From NCBI GenBank assembly GCA_015179125.1, contig WHVA01000009.1:372001-436000 (forward strand): a stretch of DNA of 64,000 nucleotides, read 5' to 3'. The position numbers were made by a program, and so were the translations under genes. Numbering within the stretch: position 1 is the stretch's first letter; every line of letters begins with the position of its first letter. Positions 38,375 to 50,778 of this stretch are shown piece by piece. This stretch comes from Gautieria morchelliformis. Taxonomy: Eukaryota > Basidiomycota > Agaricomycetes > Gomphales > Gomphaceae. A model generated the notes under the pieces. It worked only from the letters and a program-made list of their open reading frames with translations, was not told the origin of the DNA and ran no database searches.

Positions 38375-40524
38375 ATGATGATTCCACGCAGTCGAAGACG
38401 GACACGAGCGACGAGCTCGAGGTCCACACCCCAGGTGCAGCCCAGCGACACGACAGCTGACGCTATCCTGGACCAAGAGACCAGGACAATAGAAGACGGA
38501 GAGATCGTTGATCTCACCGCCCTCGTCCCCTCAGTAGAGAACGAGGAAAACCCCGACCACGTCTCGTCGAGCGTGGCCAAAGAAGAGACAACGCCAAGCA
38601 ACGAGCCGGCACCGCCCCCCCATCTCCCTCTGCCGAGGACAAAGGAAAGGGCAGAGAAGTCTCGCCGTCGTCAGACGGTAGAGCAACAACGTCGAGACGG
38701 GCACAAAGCCACGACTCAAACCGACGCTCACGAAGTAGAGCGACGACGATCGTCCCTGAAGGAGGACGACGGCAAAAGAGATGAGCCCCAGACGATGGTC
38801 AGGACTCGGAATACTCAAGCTCTAGTCGCAAGAGCTCGAGGGCTCACGCCATCGACCACGAGACGGCAGAGGCCCTGAACAAACAGGTGCAGGCTGCGCT
38901 GCACCGAAGCACGCTGACGCGCCACAAGCACGATCAGCTGGCATCGCAGCTTGACAACGCCACCGCCGCCCTAATGGCAATTGGCAAGGAACTCCACCAG
39001 GCGGAGGAGATCAGGCTGCAAGACGCAGCCACGCTGGAGGACGTCCAGAAAGCACTCCGCCCACGTGGGGAAGGCGACGCAACTCATCCGAGCTCACGAC
39101 AGTCCGCAGCTAATGAACGCAGTCGCGATGCGCGCCGAAATGAGCGAGACAAACAGCGAATGCTGCCGCCAGCCGTCCCGGTCGAACAGGACGTAAGGTT
39201 CGGGAACGAACCTCAGGAGCAACCGGCTGCCCCAACGGACAGCCGTAAAACAATCCAACAGATCGTTAGGGATCAGGTCGCCTCAGAGCCTGACTCTGAA
39301 ATGACGACCGAGAGCTTAGAGCTCGAAGTCGCACACTGGCAGCGTAAAGAAGCCGCAGCCACGCGCCGCCACACACGGGCACTCGAGCTACTAGCCAAGA
39401 ACGCCGAAGAGACGGTGGCCCACAGCCACACCGCTCAGTTGCCCGACGAGCAGCTCACGCAAGCCGTGCAGGACGCACGGCAAGCTCGCGCAGCCTACAA
39501 CAGCAGGCTACGGATCCGCAACGCGCCCCCGGAACCAAGAGCACAAAATGCTCCCGATCCCGAGCCCGATCTGGGCCCGGGGCCCATCAGGGCATGTAAC
39601 AGCCTACCCCGCGCGGCGTCACAACCGTGCGAGTGATCCATGGCCCCAACGGAAGGCCAGGGAATCCCTGACCAGGCCGACGTCGTACCAACGCAGCGCT
39701 ATGATGGGATCACATGGATGATCCGCATGGCGTTAGCAGACGCCGCGGACACAGACCTGGAGAAGTCTGTGCTAGCGAAGGCCGGTGTAAAGTTGGCCCA
39801 CCCCGAGCCATATGCAGGGGGATCGGACCTCGAAGAGTTTGAAATCTTCGTGGCAGCCATCCTACGATGGCTAAAAATGAACTGCCTCCTAGGGCCAACC
39901 AGCATTGACACGCAGGTCGGCTATGTGGGCACTCGCCTCACCGGCGAAGCCCAGGAGTGGTTCCTTCGAAATGTTGAACGCTTCGATCGCCAGGTCCGCA
40001 GCTGGACGCTGGAATCAGTGATGCAAGGCCTTCAAAAAAGGTTCCTGCACACACTGACATACCATCACGCATTGAATAAGTTTGACGTGGTCATGCAAGG
40101 CATGAAAACCGTTCAGGAGATGCTGAACGAGCTCATGAAATACGCGGCACATATGATACAGCCGCCAGACGAGTACACGTTCCGGAGACGGTTTGTATCG
40201 GCGCTGCGCGAAACGCTGCGCAACGAGGTCCTCAAAAAGGGCTATAATGCCGAGAGCAGCTCAATAGAGCAACTCTTCGAGACGGCCTGGATGATCGAGG
40301 AGGCATCCCGATATAACATGGGGATGCGCCGCGCAGAAAGCGCAGCAGCAACGGCAAGCGCCGCCCGGCTCACAGGGAGCAAGCCGTTGACACAAACGGG
40401 CCTGACCAGGCCCAGCCTGTTCGCAAGAAGTGGAACAGGTCAACGGCTACCGCCCTCACGCCCAGCACAAGCTGGACGCCCGCCTGAAGCTAAACAGCCT
40501 CAAGCGTCAGGATCGTCCCTGTGA
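38375..40524 (+). pseudogene. Gypsy3 gag with an N-terminal coiled-coil region
   Basis: The opening frame (MMIPRSRRRTRATSSR, then DAILDQETRTIEDGEIVDL) is Arg/Ser-rich and shifts frame near 38610 and again before 38887. It then reads a helical, coiled-coil-prone part (DQLASQLDNATAALMAIGK) and an Arg/Glu-rich linker. A stop (TGA, 39634-39636) is followed 3 nt later by an ATG, and the frame 39640-40524 is a capsid-like domain (PEPYAGGSDLEEFEIFVAA, LTGEAQEWFLRNVERFD, YTFRRRFVSALRETLRNEV). It ends at a TGA (40522-40524) that looks like a mutated Arg codon, as the same frame continues into the zinc knuckle. Confidence 0.82.
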
Positions 40525-43500
40525 CCTGCCCCACCGATGAAAACATCGGGCCGGCCCAATGACAGGCCCAGCGGCAGCCAAAGCAACACCACATGCTTTG
40601 AATGCGGCCAACCTGGCCACAAGAAGGCAGAATGCCCCCGGCTTAGGTCCGGTATAAGGACAGCGGCCGTGAGGCACGACGGTGAAGCCGAGGATCCGGA
40701 GACGGATCCCGATCAAAACTCTCTTCAACAGATTGATGAAGAGGGGGAGGATGATCCCCAACCCAATGACACTCCGGATAACGGAGACACGCCCGCTGAA
40801 GAGTGGGACCCTGAGCCGTCCCAATACTATGAATGGGATGAAGAGGTGGAGGACACCACCTACAGGTCCAGCGCGATCAGATTCGCGCTGGAAGACGAAA
40901 CCGCCATGAAAGTCATGGCGGCACGCACATCGACCACGCCAGACAAGGCGGCCGAGCCGGTGTATCACCACCGAAGCAAACACAGAACGCGGCCAATGCG
41001 TCCACGTAGTGAGAACCGTACCCTATCGGGGTACTGGGAAATAAACAGCGTAAAAGCCCACTGCTGGCTAGATAGTGGCAGCGAAGGGGTACTGCTGTCC
41101 CCCGAGTTCACACGAGCTACAGGGATGAAGACATTCTCCCTGGAGCAACCAATCGCGCTGCAGCTAGCCTGCATAGGCAGCCATTCCACAATCAATTATG
41201 GAACGAACACGACCATCAAGTTTGGTCGTGGGACATATGACGAATACTTCGATGTAGCAAACATCGAATATTACAACGCGATCTTAGGGACACCGTTCCT
41301 AAGGAGATTCGGCATAACCTTGGACTTCTTGAGCCCAGGGACGATCCGCAAGGGAAACGAGGTGATCCCCATGGGCAAGGTCTCATTCAACGACGACGAA
41401 TCGAAGAACGAGGACAAAGGGCCACGGGTGAGCAGGATCACCCAAGCGCCGACGCCGAACCTGGCTCATTGAAGCCAGGAGGACGAGTCGTGGAACGACT
41501 CATCCTCGAACTCACCCTACAGTCGTAGGGAGAGACGCTCTCACCTAACGGTGAAAGCGATAGGAAAGAGGAAAGCGGGCCCGTGCGCCGCGGGACCTAA
41601 TAGACGCCAACAGCGCCTAATGGCTTCTAAGCCAACCACTACCATCATCCTCACGGATGATGACCTTCCTCGCCTCCGCGAGGAATGGATGGAAAGAATC
41701 ACTGACCTAGTCAGTGGAATTCCATTAGAACTCCCGCCACTGCGGGAGATCAACCATGAGATCAACCTCATCGATCCCAACAAGCACATGCGGTATCGAC
41801 TACCGAAATGCCCCAAACACTTCCGAGAGGAACTGTCGGCAAAGATAGAACGATACACCACTGCAAAGTGGTGGATTCCGGCAGTAGCGCAGCAGGCAGT
41901 GCCCATGCTGTGTGTGCCGAAGAAGAACGGTACGTTGAGAACTGTCTTCGATCTGCGCCAGCAGAACGAAAACACGGTGAAGGACGTCACACCCTTCCCG
42001 GATCAGGATATCATACGCAGCGACATGGCTCGCTGCCGATATCGAACTAAACTCGATATGTCAGAAGCATACGAGCAGTCCGGATCCATCCAGATCACGT
42101 AGCAAAGACAGCCTTTGCCACGATCCTCGGCACCTTCAGGAGCCAGGTGATACAGATGGGGGACTGTAACGCCCCATCAACATTCCAACGGCTGATGACA
42201 GCCATTTTCCGCGACTGCATAGGTCGCTTCGTCCATGTATACATGGATGACATCTTCATATTCTCGCTCTCAATACAAGAGCATGAAGAGCACCTCTACA
42301 TCGTCTTTGACAGACTGAGGAAGAACCACCTCTTTCTGAGCAAGAAAAAGTGGACCTCTACTCCATCCGAATGGAGTGCCTCGGCCATATGATCGATGGC
42401 CGAGGGGTACATGCTGACGAGGATAAGATGCAACGCATCCGTGAGTGGCGCAGGCCACGGACGTTCAACGACGTCCAGCGTTTCCTCGGGCTCATACAGT
42501 ATCTGGCACACTACATGCCGGATGTTAGCGCATATACCACCCCGCTATCGGGCTGTGCGCGTAATAACCGTCCATTCGAATGGACACCACTGCTCGACAA
42601 ATGCTGGCAAAGCATTAAGGCGTTGGCCTGTAAGGCCCCGATCCTGCATCCAGTAGACACAAGGTGCCCAGAGCCGATCTGGGTGATCACCGACGGATCA
42701 AAAGCCGGCGTCGGTGCGGTCTACGGCCAAGGTCCTGACTGGAAAACTTGTCGACCAGCCGGCTTCTTGTCAAAGAAGTTCAGTGTTGCTCAGCAACACT
42801 ACCGGACTCACGAGCACGAGACGATCGCGGTGCTCGAGGCTCTCATGAAATGGGAGACAAACTGCTGGGGCGAAGGTTCACCCTCATCACAGACCACAAG
42901 GGACTCGAGTACTTCGAGACCCAAAAGAGCCTATCTGACCGACAGGTCAGATGGTGGGAGTTTCTATCCCGGTTCAATTTCAACACCGTTCATGTAGACG
43001 GTGTAGAGAACAAGGTAGCGGACTGCCTGTCGCGCTACTATGAGAGCGACACGAGTGATGACAATCACCCGGACCACGTCTTGTGAACGCGGATGCGCGT
43101 TTAGACCCGGACGGTGAGTTATTGCCCACCAACCGGTATGTCGAGCTGCGAACAGTGGCGACAAGACGCTCTAAACGCCTCGCTGAGAAGACAGAGGCAG
43201 AGTAACAGAAGCCGCCGCATTAAACGAGGGCTCACCAGAGCCGCAATCGTCGCCGCGTCCAGGACGACGACGATGACGTCAGAGCCATCGCCGCAGGGAA
43301 TGACGGCGCACCCCTGCGCCGGATCGTCGAGCAAGGCGTAGACCTGTCTAAGGTCCTACGAGACGCGTACCATAGGGACACCATGTTCACAAAGATCATG
43401 GCGCACCCGGACGCGCACCCGAGATTCGGGATCCGGGACGGCTGATCTGGACTAAGAATCAGCTCAAGAGAGACGTCATTGCCGTCCCCCGCTCTGTTCT

Positions 43501-44827
43501 TCAAGGGGGAAGGAGGCTGATCGAAATTATCATCGATCGGGCACATCAGATAGTCGGCCACTACGGCCATCTGAAGACTTCGAACTACGTTCGAAGAGCA
43601 TATTGGTGGCCGGGCATGAACCCAGACATAGAAGCGTTCTGCACATCGTGCGCGAGGTGTCAGATGACGAAAACCGGGCCACAACGGCCCAAAGGCCTAC
43701 TACACAGCCTACCCATTCCGGATAGGCCGTGGCAGTCGATTGGCATCGACTTCATGGGGCCCCTGCCCAAGTCCAACGACTGTGACTACCTGATGGTAGT
43801 CATCGACCGACTAACGTCGCTCGTACACCTCGTGCCAACCACGACGAGCGTGTCAGCCAAGGGAGTAGCCTGGCTGTTTCTGAAAGAGGTCATCCGACTG
43901 CACGGAGTTCCCGACTCCATCGTCTCGGACAGAGACTCAAAGTTCACGTCGATCTTCTGGCGTGAACTCCAGCGACTCATGGGGACTAAGCTCCTCATGT
44001 CAACTGCCTTCCATCCACAAACGGATGGAGCCACCGAGCGGGCAAACCGCTCGATCGGCCAGATATTGCGCGCGGTCATCAGAGACGATCAGAAGGATTG
44101 GGCAGTGAAATGCCCAATGGTTGAGGTCGCCCTCAACAGCAACATCAGCGCGACCACAGGATTCGCACCTTTCGAGCTGAACCACGGCTATATGCCGCGG
44201 ATAGACCTCCCCATATCCGCGGACACCCCGTTCAAGGGGGTGGCCCGATTCGCACATCAGGCAAAATGGAACCTGATGGCGGCACACGATGCAATCATAG
44301 AGCATCGAGTGACGCAAACGTTTCACGCAAATAAGAAACGTATGGCGAGCGACAGGTACGCGGCCAACGACCGCGTCTACCTTTCGACACAAAACCTAAC
44401 TCTCCCGAAAGGAAGAGCCAGAAAGCTAGTCCCGCGGTACATCGGACCGTACCGCGTCGTCGAGGCTCACAACGACGCCTCGACGGTGACCCTCGATCTT
44501 CCCGACGAACTGAAAAGCCGTCGCATTTCACCGGTCTTCCATTCAAGTCTCGTGCGGCGATACGAGGCTAACAACGACGAATTGTTCCCTCGTCGCGAGG
44601 CCAAGTCATTTTATGACTTCGGAGCAAATGACGACGAGGAGTGGCTCGTCGACGAGATTATCGCACATCGATGGATAAACTCGACGGACCTGGAGTTCCA
44701 GGTCCGTTGGACCCTAGGCGATGTGACATGGGAACCCATGTCGTCCTGCAAGGACCTCGAAGCCCTAGATAGCTACCTAGAGCTTCGGGGGGTGGGCAAG
44801 CCACGCGACCTCCCCAGACGCCGCTAG
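40525..44827 (+). pseudogene. Gypsy3 zinc knuckle, protease and pol with chromodomain, frameshifted
   Basis: In order: a CCHC knuckle (CFECGQPGHKKAEC) at about 40600, a protease with CWLDSGSEGVLLS near 41060, and a TGA (41470-41472). The RT that follows (MLCVPKKNGTLRTVFDLRQ) has one-base frame changes near 42075, 42345 and 42860, and keeps HVYMDDIFIFS. RNase H follows (ITDGSKAGVGAVYGQG, LITDHKGLEYFETQ). A disordered region around 43090-43330 has further frame changes. The integrase is intact in a 403-codon frame from 43616: YWWPGMNPDIEAFCTSCARC, GIDFMGPLPKS, SDRDSKF and TDGATERANR. It ends with a chromodomain (EEWLVDEIIAHRW, VRWTLGDVTWEPMSSCKDL). The frame changes make the copy inactive. Confidence 0.92.
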
Positions 44828-44946
44828 ACGCGTCTGTCACTGTAGACCACGTGACGCGCCGGCCACGGCGCGGTTAAATTTTCACCTCGGATCTTTCCGA
44901 GGGCGCATCGCTTCTTGGAAGCAACCACCATCATCTACCCACGAAG

Positions 44947-45902
44947 ATGATGCCCCCCAAAGATGGAATGGACGTTGACCCGTCAACGTCCACAACGCAG
45001 ACATCGGCCCCGAGACAAGGGGCCGCAGACATTCTCCGTGCTCCAATAGACCAGGAGCACTGGATGATCGTGGGCTGGGAGGACGCCCTCGCCATCGTCC
45101 ACCCGGACGATTGCTCAACATGCGCGGACTACGCCGCGCACCTTAGGGCCGCGACCGGCACCCGCAAGGTCAAATTGCGAGATGAGGACATCGGCGACGC
45201 CGTCGATGCAGCCTGGGGATGGCTCCCACGGGGCATCGCGCGTGACGCGCGGGAGGAGCCCCTCCGGGACATCCATGACCTTAAAAAGGAGGTCAAGGAG
45301 CTGGAACGCGCGGTCGAGGACCGCGACGACGCGCTCGCAACCGAGCGCGCAAGGATCAAGGAACTGGAGCAACAGCTAAGCGCAGCCCAGCTCCAGGTTA
45401 CCCTGGCCCACGTTGCCTCAAAAAGGCCGCGACATGACCCGGCTACGGACCCAGTGGCCGGGCCATCATCACTTCGTGCGACGGCACCTCTGCCGGCGCG
45501 CGCAACATCGGGGCTAGCGTCCCGATTGTCGGCGCCGACCCCGACAAGACAACAACGGAAGGGCAGAGCGCACCTTCCGACTCTGCGTACGGCGTCCCAG
45601 ATGGATGGGAGTCCGACTCATCCGTCTGGAAGACGTACGACCCCGAACGGGCACAGCGGCTGGCGGAACAGCCAAAGAAAAAGCGCAAGAAATTGCGCGG
45701 CTCCCCCCACACCGTCAATGGGCTAGCCATTGCGAAGGAAAGCGCAATTAGCGCTTACCTAGCGGCGTCACCGTCGCACACCATCAACGACCCCGCCCTT
45801 CAGCGGCGGGTAGCACAGATCGAGGCCCAGTACATCGGGCCTGGCGTGGCCCTGCCTCCACCGGCGGGGACAGTTCGCCCTCCCTACCCGGGGAGGGAGT
45901 GA
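44947..45902 (+). pseudogene. Gypsy3 extra ORF A, coiled-coil protein of unknown function
   Basis: The frame starts at 44947 (MMPPKDGMDVDPSTS), 120 bp after the pol stop. It has a small folded-looking part (HWMIVGWEDALAIVHPDDCS, VDAAWGWLPRGIARDAREEP) and then a strong coiled coil (LKKEVKELERAVEDRDDALA, RIKELEQQLSAAQ) at residues about 110-150. A frame change near 45500 continues to GWESDSSVWKTYDPERAQRL, a basic PKKKRKKLRG cluster (a possible NLS) and AQIEAQYIGPGVALPP, ending at 45902. I recognise no known family. Its GC content equals that of gag and pol, so it belongs to the element. Confidence 0.6.
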
Positions 45903-45904
45903 TC

Positions 45905-46925
45905 ATGCCACTCGGAGACCCGCCGATCTCTGAGACGGGCCTCCTACCACGGCCGGTAGGAAAGGCCCAACAGCGTCGTACTCAATGGTACGACGTCTGC
46001 CCGCTCGACGACCCACGCTTCGTCGAACTCATAGCGCGGGCAAAAGAAATGCCGCAGCTCGCGCGTACGCATGAGATGATCGGCGTATTCAAACGCGTCG
46101 AGCGTGAACAACGCGCTCGCAATCCCAAAAGGGATTGTCTCGTGATAGCGGACGGCACCCCGCACGACATCGCAGCCATCCTGAAGGGTTGGATACACAA
46201 CCCTGAAGGGATCCCATCCGCCATCCGTGACAACGCGGACGGCACCTTCAACCTAGACGACATGGACGTCTGGATGTGGTTGAAGGCCCTCGCGCCCCGG
46301 GTCAAAGGGGTCGCATCACCCTCAGGGCGAGGCTACTCGACCTCTTCGGCTCGACAGACCAATGGTCGAGCCTCGTCGACGCCAGGGAAGTGCTGACGCC
46401 TCAGAGCACCACCCTGCGGCGCTCAATCACGGGCCCATTCCCTGTGGAGGGCCGAGCCGGCCCCGACATCCCACTTGCGGAGATCGCGAGATGGTTGGCC
46501 CGCTACGCGGGAGTCACTCGCGAGCGAGCGGCGCGCATTGAACATTACGTTAAGCGCAGCATCACCGGCGCGGCATTCAGCGCCGCCGCCCGTGAGGGCC
46601 AACAAAAGGTCATCGAGACCAGCCATGTGAGGGCCGCGGTGCCCGACCCCTCACTCACGCTCAGCTCGACCAAGAGCTGGCGCGCTTCCGGCCCCCTCCT
46701 CAAACGGAGGACCCGGCCGTTGAGGCCATGCTCCGCGAGGACACGGGCCCCAGCACCCAAGCGGAGACCGCCGCTAGTGGTGAGGCTGACCAGCCTCACC
46801 CAATCACCACCGATGACGCAGAGGTGCCCCCGGAGGAGTCACGTGCTCCTCTGGCCCCGTACGACGACGTCGTCGTCGTATCGGCCACTCTAGAGGACTC
46901 CCTCATGGACGACCTCTATGAGTAG
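45905..46925 (+). pseudogene. Gypsy3 extra ORF B, unknown function
   Basis: An ATG at 45905 follows the stop of ORF A by 2 nt (TGATCATG). The frame reads QWYDVCPLDDPRFVELIARA, HEMIGVFKRVEREQRA and IAAILKGWIHNPEGIPSAIR up to about 46310. A frame change leads to ARLLDLFGSTDQWSSLVDAR and IARWLARYAGVTRERAARIE, and another near 46730 to an acidic tail (SATLEDSLMDDLYE) that ends just before the polypurine tract. Close packing with ORF A suggests translation from the same transcript. No domain recognised. Confidence 0.55.
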
Positions 46926-46961
46926 TAATTAACCCCTATAGTTATCTATAGAGGGGGAGGG

Positions 46962-47175
46962 TGTAAATAACCCGTGTATCTACATGTACATTAGTTATTA
47001 CATAATCCCAGTGGGCCCCTTAGGGACCCACTGTATAGTTTATGCGTGGGAACCGGCTAGTGGCCCCCATCGCATCTTACTCTTACCTGTCACTACGTAG
47101 CATTCAGAATACCACTCATTGGTCAAGTTCTGCAGTGCCCTTGTGATACAAGGTCCTAAGATCGACATCTTTACA
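46962..47175 (+). repeat. Gypsy3 3' LTR
   Basis: 214 bp; it retains CpG at the three sites where the 5' copy has TpG or CpA, or the reverse. Confidence 0.92.
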
Positions 47176-48256
47176 TCAACTCTCTAGGGTATTGGAGTGC
47201 GAATGGCAAGACTATCAATTGACAGACTCACTCTGTAGAATTACACCCGGAGGATTAGTCTAGGTGGCTAAGCAGAAAAGTATCTACTTAACAAGGAATT
47301 AGACACTAAAGTAAGTGAATAACCCTAGCTGGGGTTAGCAGCTTAGTAAGATGCAAGTCACACGAGTCACGTGTAGGATAGAAGCAGTAGATTGCTAGAT
47401 TGGATGATTCTCCTAGGGGGTCAGAATGGCCTCCTTTGATATTGTAAATTACACAGGATTATGTAAAATGGGGAGCTTCTATCTACTAGGCGAGTGATGT
47501 CATAAGTAAATATTTGCACAGCTAAAACACACCCTCGTAACTATAGTGGTGTGTTTGTGCAAGGAAATTAAGAATAGATAGCCAATCACCTTCCCTGATT
47601 TGCACTGCCCAGCATAGCCTTACACAGCCCTGCATAGCCTTGCATAGCCCTGCATAGCCCTGCGCAGCCCTATGATGTCAAGGGTCCTATTTCAGGGGTT
47701 GTGGCACTAAGCTTGGAGGCTCAGCATCCAATAAGATTGCTTGATTATGCACCCTAGTTTTGGCTCTGCATATCATTGGGCAGTCTTGCACACAGCCTTA
47801 CACAGCCATGGTTGCTATGAGGCAAATCATGTGTCTGCTGGGTTTGAACTATATTTAAGTGTACAGGCTTGTGTAAGCTGCACCGGATATTCCCAATCTC
47901 ACCAGCTGAGATTGAAAGAGCCAAAGTGTCGGAGTTGTGGGTGTTTGAGGACGTGCGGCTCTGAATAAGCGCGTTCGAGGATCGCTCCGGTCGGAGTTTG
48001 AAATTGAGCGCCAATGACAAAGTTATGGACTCTCATGGGTTCATAGCCTTTGTCAAACACAATAAAGCAGTTTTGAGCCAAGGAGGTCAGGACAATTGGC
48101 GAAAAAATGCAAGAAAATTCAAGGAATATTCTAAAAACAGTTCCCCATCAAAGCTGCATGTATTGGCTGATGTTAAGATGGGAAAAAGGTTTTTACAGAC
48201 TTTTTAATGCTTTTTTCGAGATTTTTAAACTAGAAAGCTGGTTCCTACACAAACTC

Positions 48257-49389
48257 CGGTACCTTGGCTCACTCAAACTCAGCCACTGAGACTGAATGTG
48301 TCCTCTACTGCTTACACAAGCCTGTGCAATTCAAACCCAGCTGGCACATGACTTGCATCATAGCAACCATGGCTGTGCAAGGCTGCGTACAAAGTCACAC
48401 AAAGATGTACAAAGCCAAAACTAGGGTGCAGGTTTGATAAAGCCTATTGGATGAATGGATCCTCCAAACGCAACGCTACGACACCAAATAGGCCCCTTGA
48501 TGTCATAGCGGCTGTGTAGGGCTGTGTAGGGCTGTGCAGGGCAGTGCAAGGCTGTGAAAGGCTGTGCAAACCAGGGAAGGTGATTGGCTATCTATTTCCA
48601 ATTTCTTTGCACAAACACGCCACAATAGTTACGAGGGTGTGTTTCAGCAGTGCAAATATTTACTTATGACATCACTCGCCTAATAGATAGAAGAACCCCA
48701 TTTTACGTAATCCTGTGTATTTTACAATATAAAAGGAGGCCATTCTGACCTCCTTGATCATTCTAGCAATCTACCCATCTTCTATCCTACACGTGACCTC
48801 GTGTGACTTGCATCTTACTAAGCTGCTAATCCCAGCTAGGGTTATTCACTTACTTTAGTGTCTAATTCCTTGTTAAGTAGTTACTTTACTGCTTAGCCAC
48901 TTGGACTAATCCTCTGGGTGTAATTCTACAGAGTGAGTCTGTCAATTGAAAGTCTTGCCATTCGCACTCCAATACCCGAGATGATCTAGTCAGTCAATTT
49001 TCCTGATTAGAGACTTTCACAAGTCGCTTTGTTCACAAAACTCGTCCCTCGTTTTATTGCTGTGCACTGATAGATTATCAGGGCAGTCCATTTATAAACT
49101 CGTCTGCTAAGTACATTCCTTTATATTTTGGAATACGCTTGGACCCTGATAGTGTCCTTGAACCTACATTCTTTTAGTTTATTGTTCAGTGCTGCTAAGA
49201 AACGTATTGCCTTCCATCCGTATTAACTTGGACTAGTTTTTATGCGGATTGCAACCAAGGTACAAATATTAAATTATTTCTGGAGTTGTGCTGCAGCATT
49301 GTTTAATATTCTTTGAGTCTCGTAAACGACACGTTCTGATAGATTGAAGTGTTAGCAATAACACCAAAGTCTTGAAGGGTTCCAAAACA
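48257..49389 (+). repeat. Gypsy1 3' LTR, second part
   Basis: 1133 bp matching 27328-28460 exactly in length. It ends CAAAACA before the duplication GAATC. Confidence 0.9.
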
Positions 49390-50277
49390 GAATCCCATGC
49401 TCTCCAACGCAGTCCCAAGTCGTTCGTACCACAATCTTCCACTCTGCTTTAGTCCGTACAGTCCTCTCTTCAGTCTACATACCCAGTCTGATCCCCCTTG
49501 ATAATAGCCCTCCGGTTGCTGCATATATATTTTTGCGTCATCGTCAAGTACTCCATTCAGGTAAGCGTTCGATATGTCTACAGATTCGATGTGTGCTCCC
49601 TGAAGCGCTCCCTGAGCTAATATTGTGCGCAGGGCTGCCCATCGTGTGGTAGGAGCGAAGACTTTGTCGTAGTCAATCCCTGGTCGTTGAGTATATCCCT
49701 TTGCTACCAGACGGCTCTTGTATTTATCTAGAGAGCCATCTGAATGGAGCTTGATTCAGAAGACCCACCGAGAGCCAATGGCTTTCTCTCCAGGCGGTAG
49801 TTTTACCAGTTCCCATGTCCCATTGTCCAGGAGGGCTTGGATTTCTGCATCTGTTGAGTTCTTCCACATTGGTGCATCGGAGCGTCGCATTGCTTCGGTG
49901 AATGTTTTAGGTACGCGATGATCTTTTATTGTCGCATTCAGTGCCGCTCTGATAACGCACGGTGAAATCATGTTTGTATCAGTGGTGTCTGATCCATCAT
50001 AGATGAATTCTAGGGCCTGAATGACTGAAGCGTTGGCTGCTGCACCCCCCTCAGGGCCTGGCTCGTCATGATCGGGAGGGGGTCGAGGTCGGAGGAAGGG
50101 GTCATGGAGGTGACGGTAATTGATGCGGGCGGTTGTCCTACTGGAGCGGCGGGGTGGTGGGTTAGGGTCGGCTGGTGGGTCAGGGTCAGCTGGTGGGTCA
50201 GGGTCAGCTGGATGGAGGAGGATTTGGAGTGGCTGGTGGGTCAGGTACAGCCTGTGGGCCTGGATTCACAGGGAGTT
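49390..50277 (-). pseudogene. Copia1 middle segment: linker and N-terminal RT
   Basis: On the minus strand after the Copia2 insertion the frame reads a Pro-rich linker (NPGPQAVPDPPATPNPPP). A frameshift at tandem ACCCACCAGCTGACCCTG units leads to RTTARINYRHLHDPF. It then continues with FTEAMRRSDAPMWKNSTDAE, NGTWELVKLPPGEKAIGSRW and a TGA (49756-49758), then IKLHSDGSLDKYKSRLVAKG, ESVDISNAYLNGVL and RLKRGLYGLKQSGRLWYERL. At GFx the Gypsy1 insertion begins. It is not functional. Confidence 0.9.
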
Positions 50278-50765
50278 TGTTAGCAACTAGGGGCTATGGC
50301 AGGGAAGGTTCGGTAGAGTTCTTAGAAAGCTAGAATCAAATATACTCTCTCAGTGAATTTATTGTCACTGATGTATTAATACAATACCTAGAATCAAATA
50401 TACTACATGATTTTCAGTCAACATGCTATGTAAATATGAAGAATACTACTCGCCTCTCTCAGTGAATTTATTGTCACTGAGAGAGGAGTGTAATCCTGTC
50501 TCAGAAGGCATATACTTGCACCCGGCCCTTTAGCGCCCAAGGGCTCGCGCGTCGAAGTCATTTCAAACTCCGCTGGGTGCAGCCGCCTGTGAAAGTAGAA
50601 ATAACAGAATGAAATGGAGAGATAGAGAGTGACTGAAAAATTTCGAAAATAAGCAGAGAAATGGATGCATGGTACAAGAACAGTATGAGAAAATATTGAA
50701 ACACCACACAATAAATTGAATATATTATGCTTGATTTTGGTGCAGGAGCATAAATGCACCCAACA
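50278..50765 (-). repeat. Copia2 3' LTR
   Basis: 488 bp, starts TGTTAG and ends CCAACA on the plus strand. It includes a hairpin CTCTCTCAGTGAATTTATTG...CACTGAGAGAG near 50455-50485. Confidence 0.95.
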
Positions 50766-50778
50766 CGCCCCCTCAAGC

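Larger units (their letters stand above)
38023..47175 (+). mobile_element. Gypsy3: chromodomain LTR retrotransposon, innermost insertion
   Basis: LTRs of 214 bp (38023-38236, 46962-47175) begin TGTAAATAA and end CTTTACA. They differ at three sites, all CpG/TpG or CpG/CpA changes. TCAAC flanks both sides (38018-38022, 47176-47180). The internal region of 8.7 kb is GC-rich compared with its surroundings. It holds gag, pol with a chromodomain, and about 2 kb of extra open frames before a polypurine tract (GAGGGGGAGGG). Confidence 0.93.
37594..48251 (-). mobile_element. Inverted solo LTR related to Gypsy1, itself split by Gypsy3
   Basis: It starts TGTTTTGG and ends CTACACA. AACTC flanks both sides (37589-37593, 48252-48256). 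Its two parts (37594-38022 and 47181-48251, about 1.5 kb together) match the Gypsy1 LTR in reverse. The half that corresponds to the LTR 3' end is nearly identical, while the half that corresponds to the 5' end is much more diverged. No internal coding region of its own lies between, so it is a solo LTR of a related subfamily. Confidence 0.88.
27013..49389 (+). mobile_element. Gypsy1: chromodomain LTR retrotransposon, inserted in Copia1
   Basis: It starts TGTGTGGG and ends CAAAACA. The copia sequence GAATC lies on both sides (27008-27012, 49390-49394) as the target duplication, and the copia RT frame rejoins when the element is removed. LTRs are 27013-28460 (1448 bp) and 37276-37593 plus 48257-49389 (the second interrupted). 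The internal part is 28461-37275: gag, pol with protease, RT, RNase H and integrase, a chromodomain, and an extra 3' open region. Several nonsense codons and frameshifts make it defective. Confidence 0.93.

Noticed and set aside
50418..50776. Frames inside the Copia2 LTRs (113 and 72 codons, repeated in the other LTR)
   Set aside because: They lie within non-coding LTR sequence and appear twice only because the LTRs are identical.
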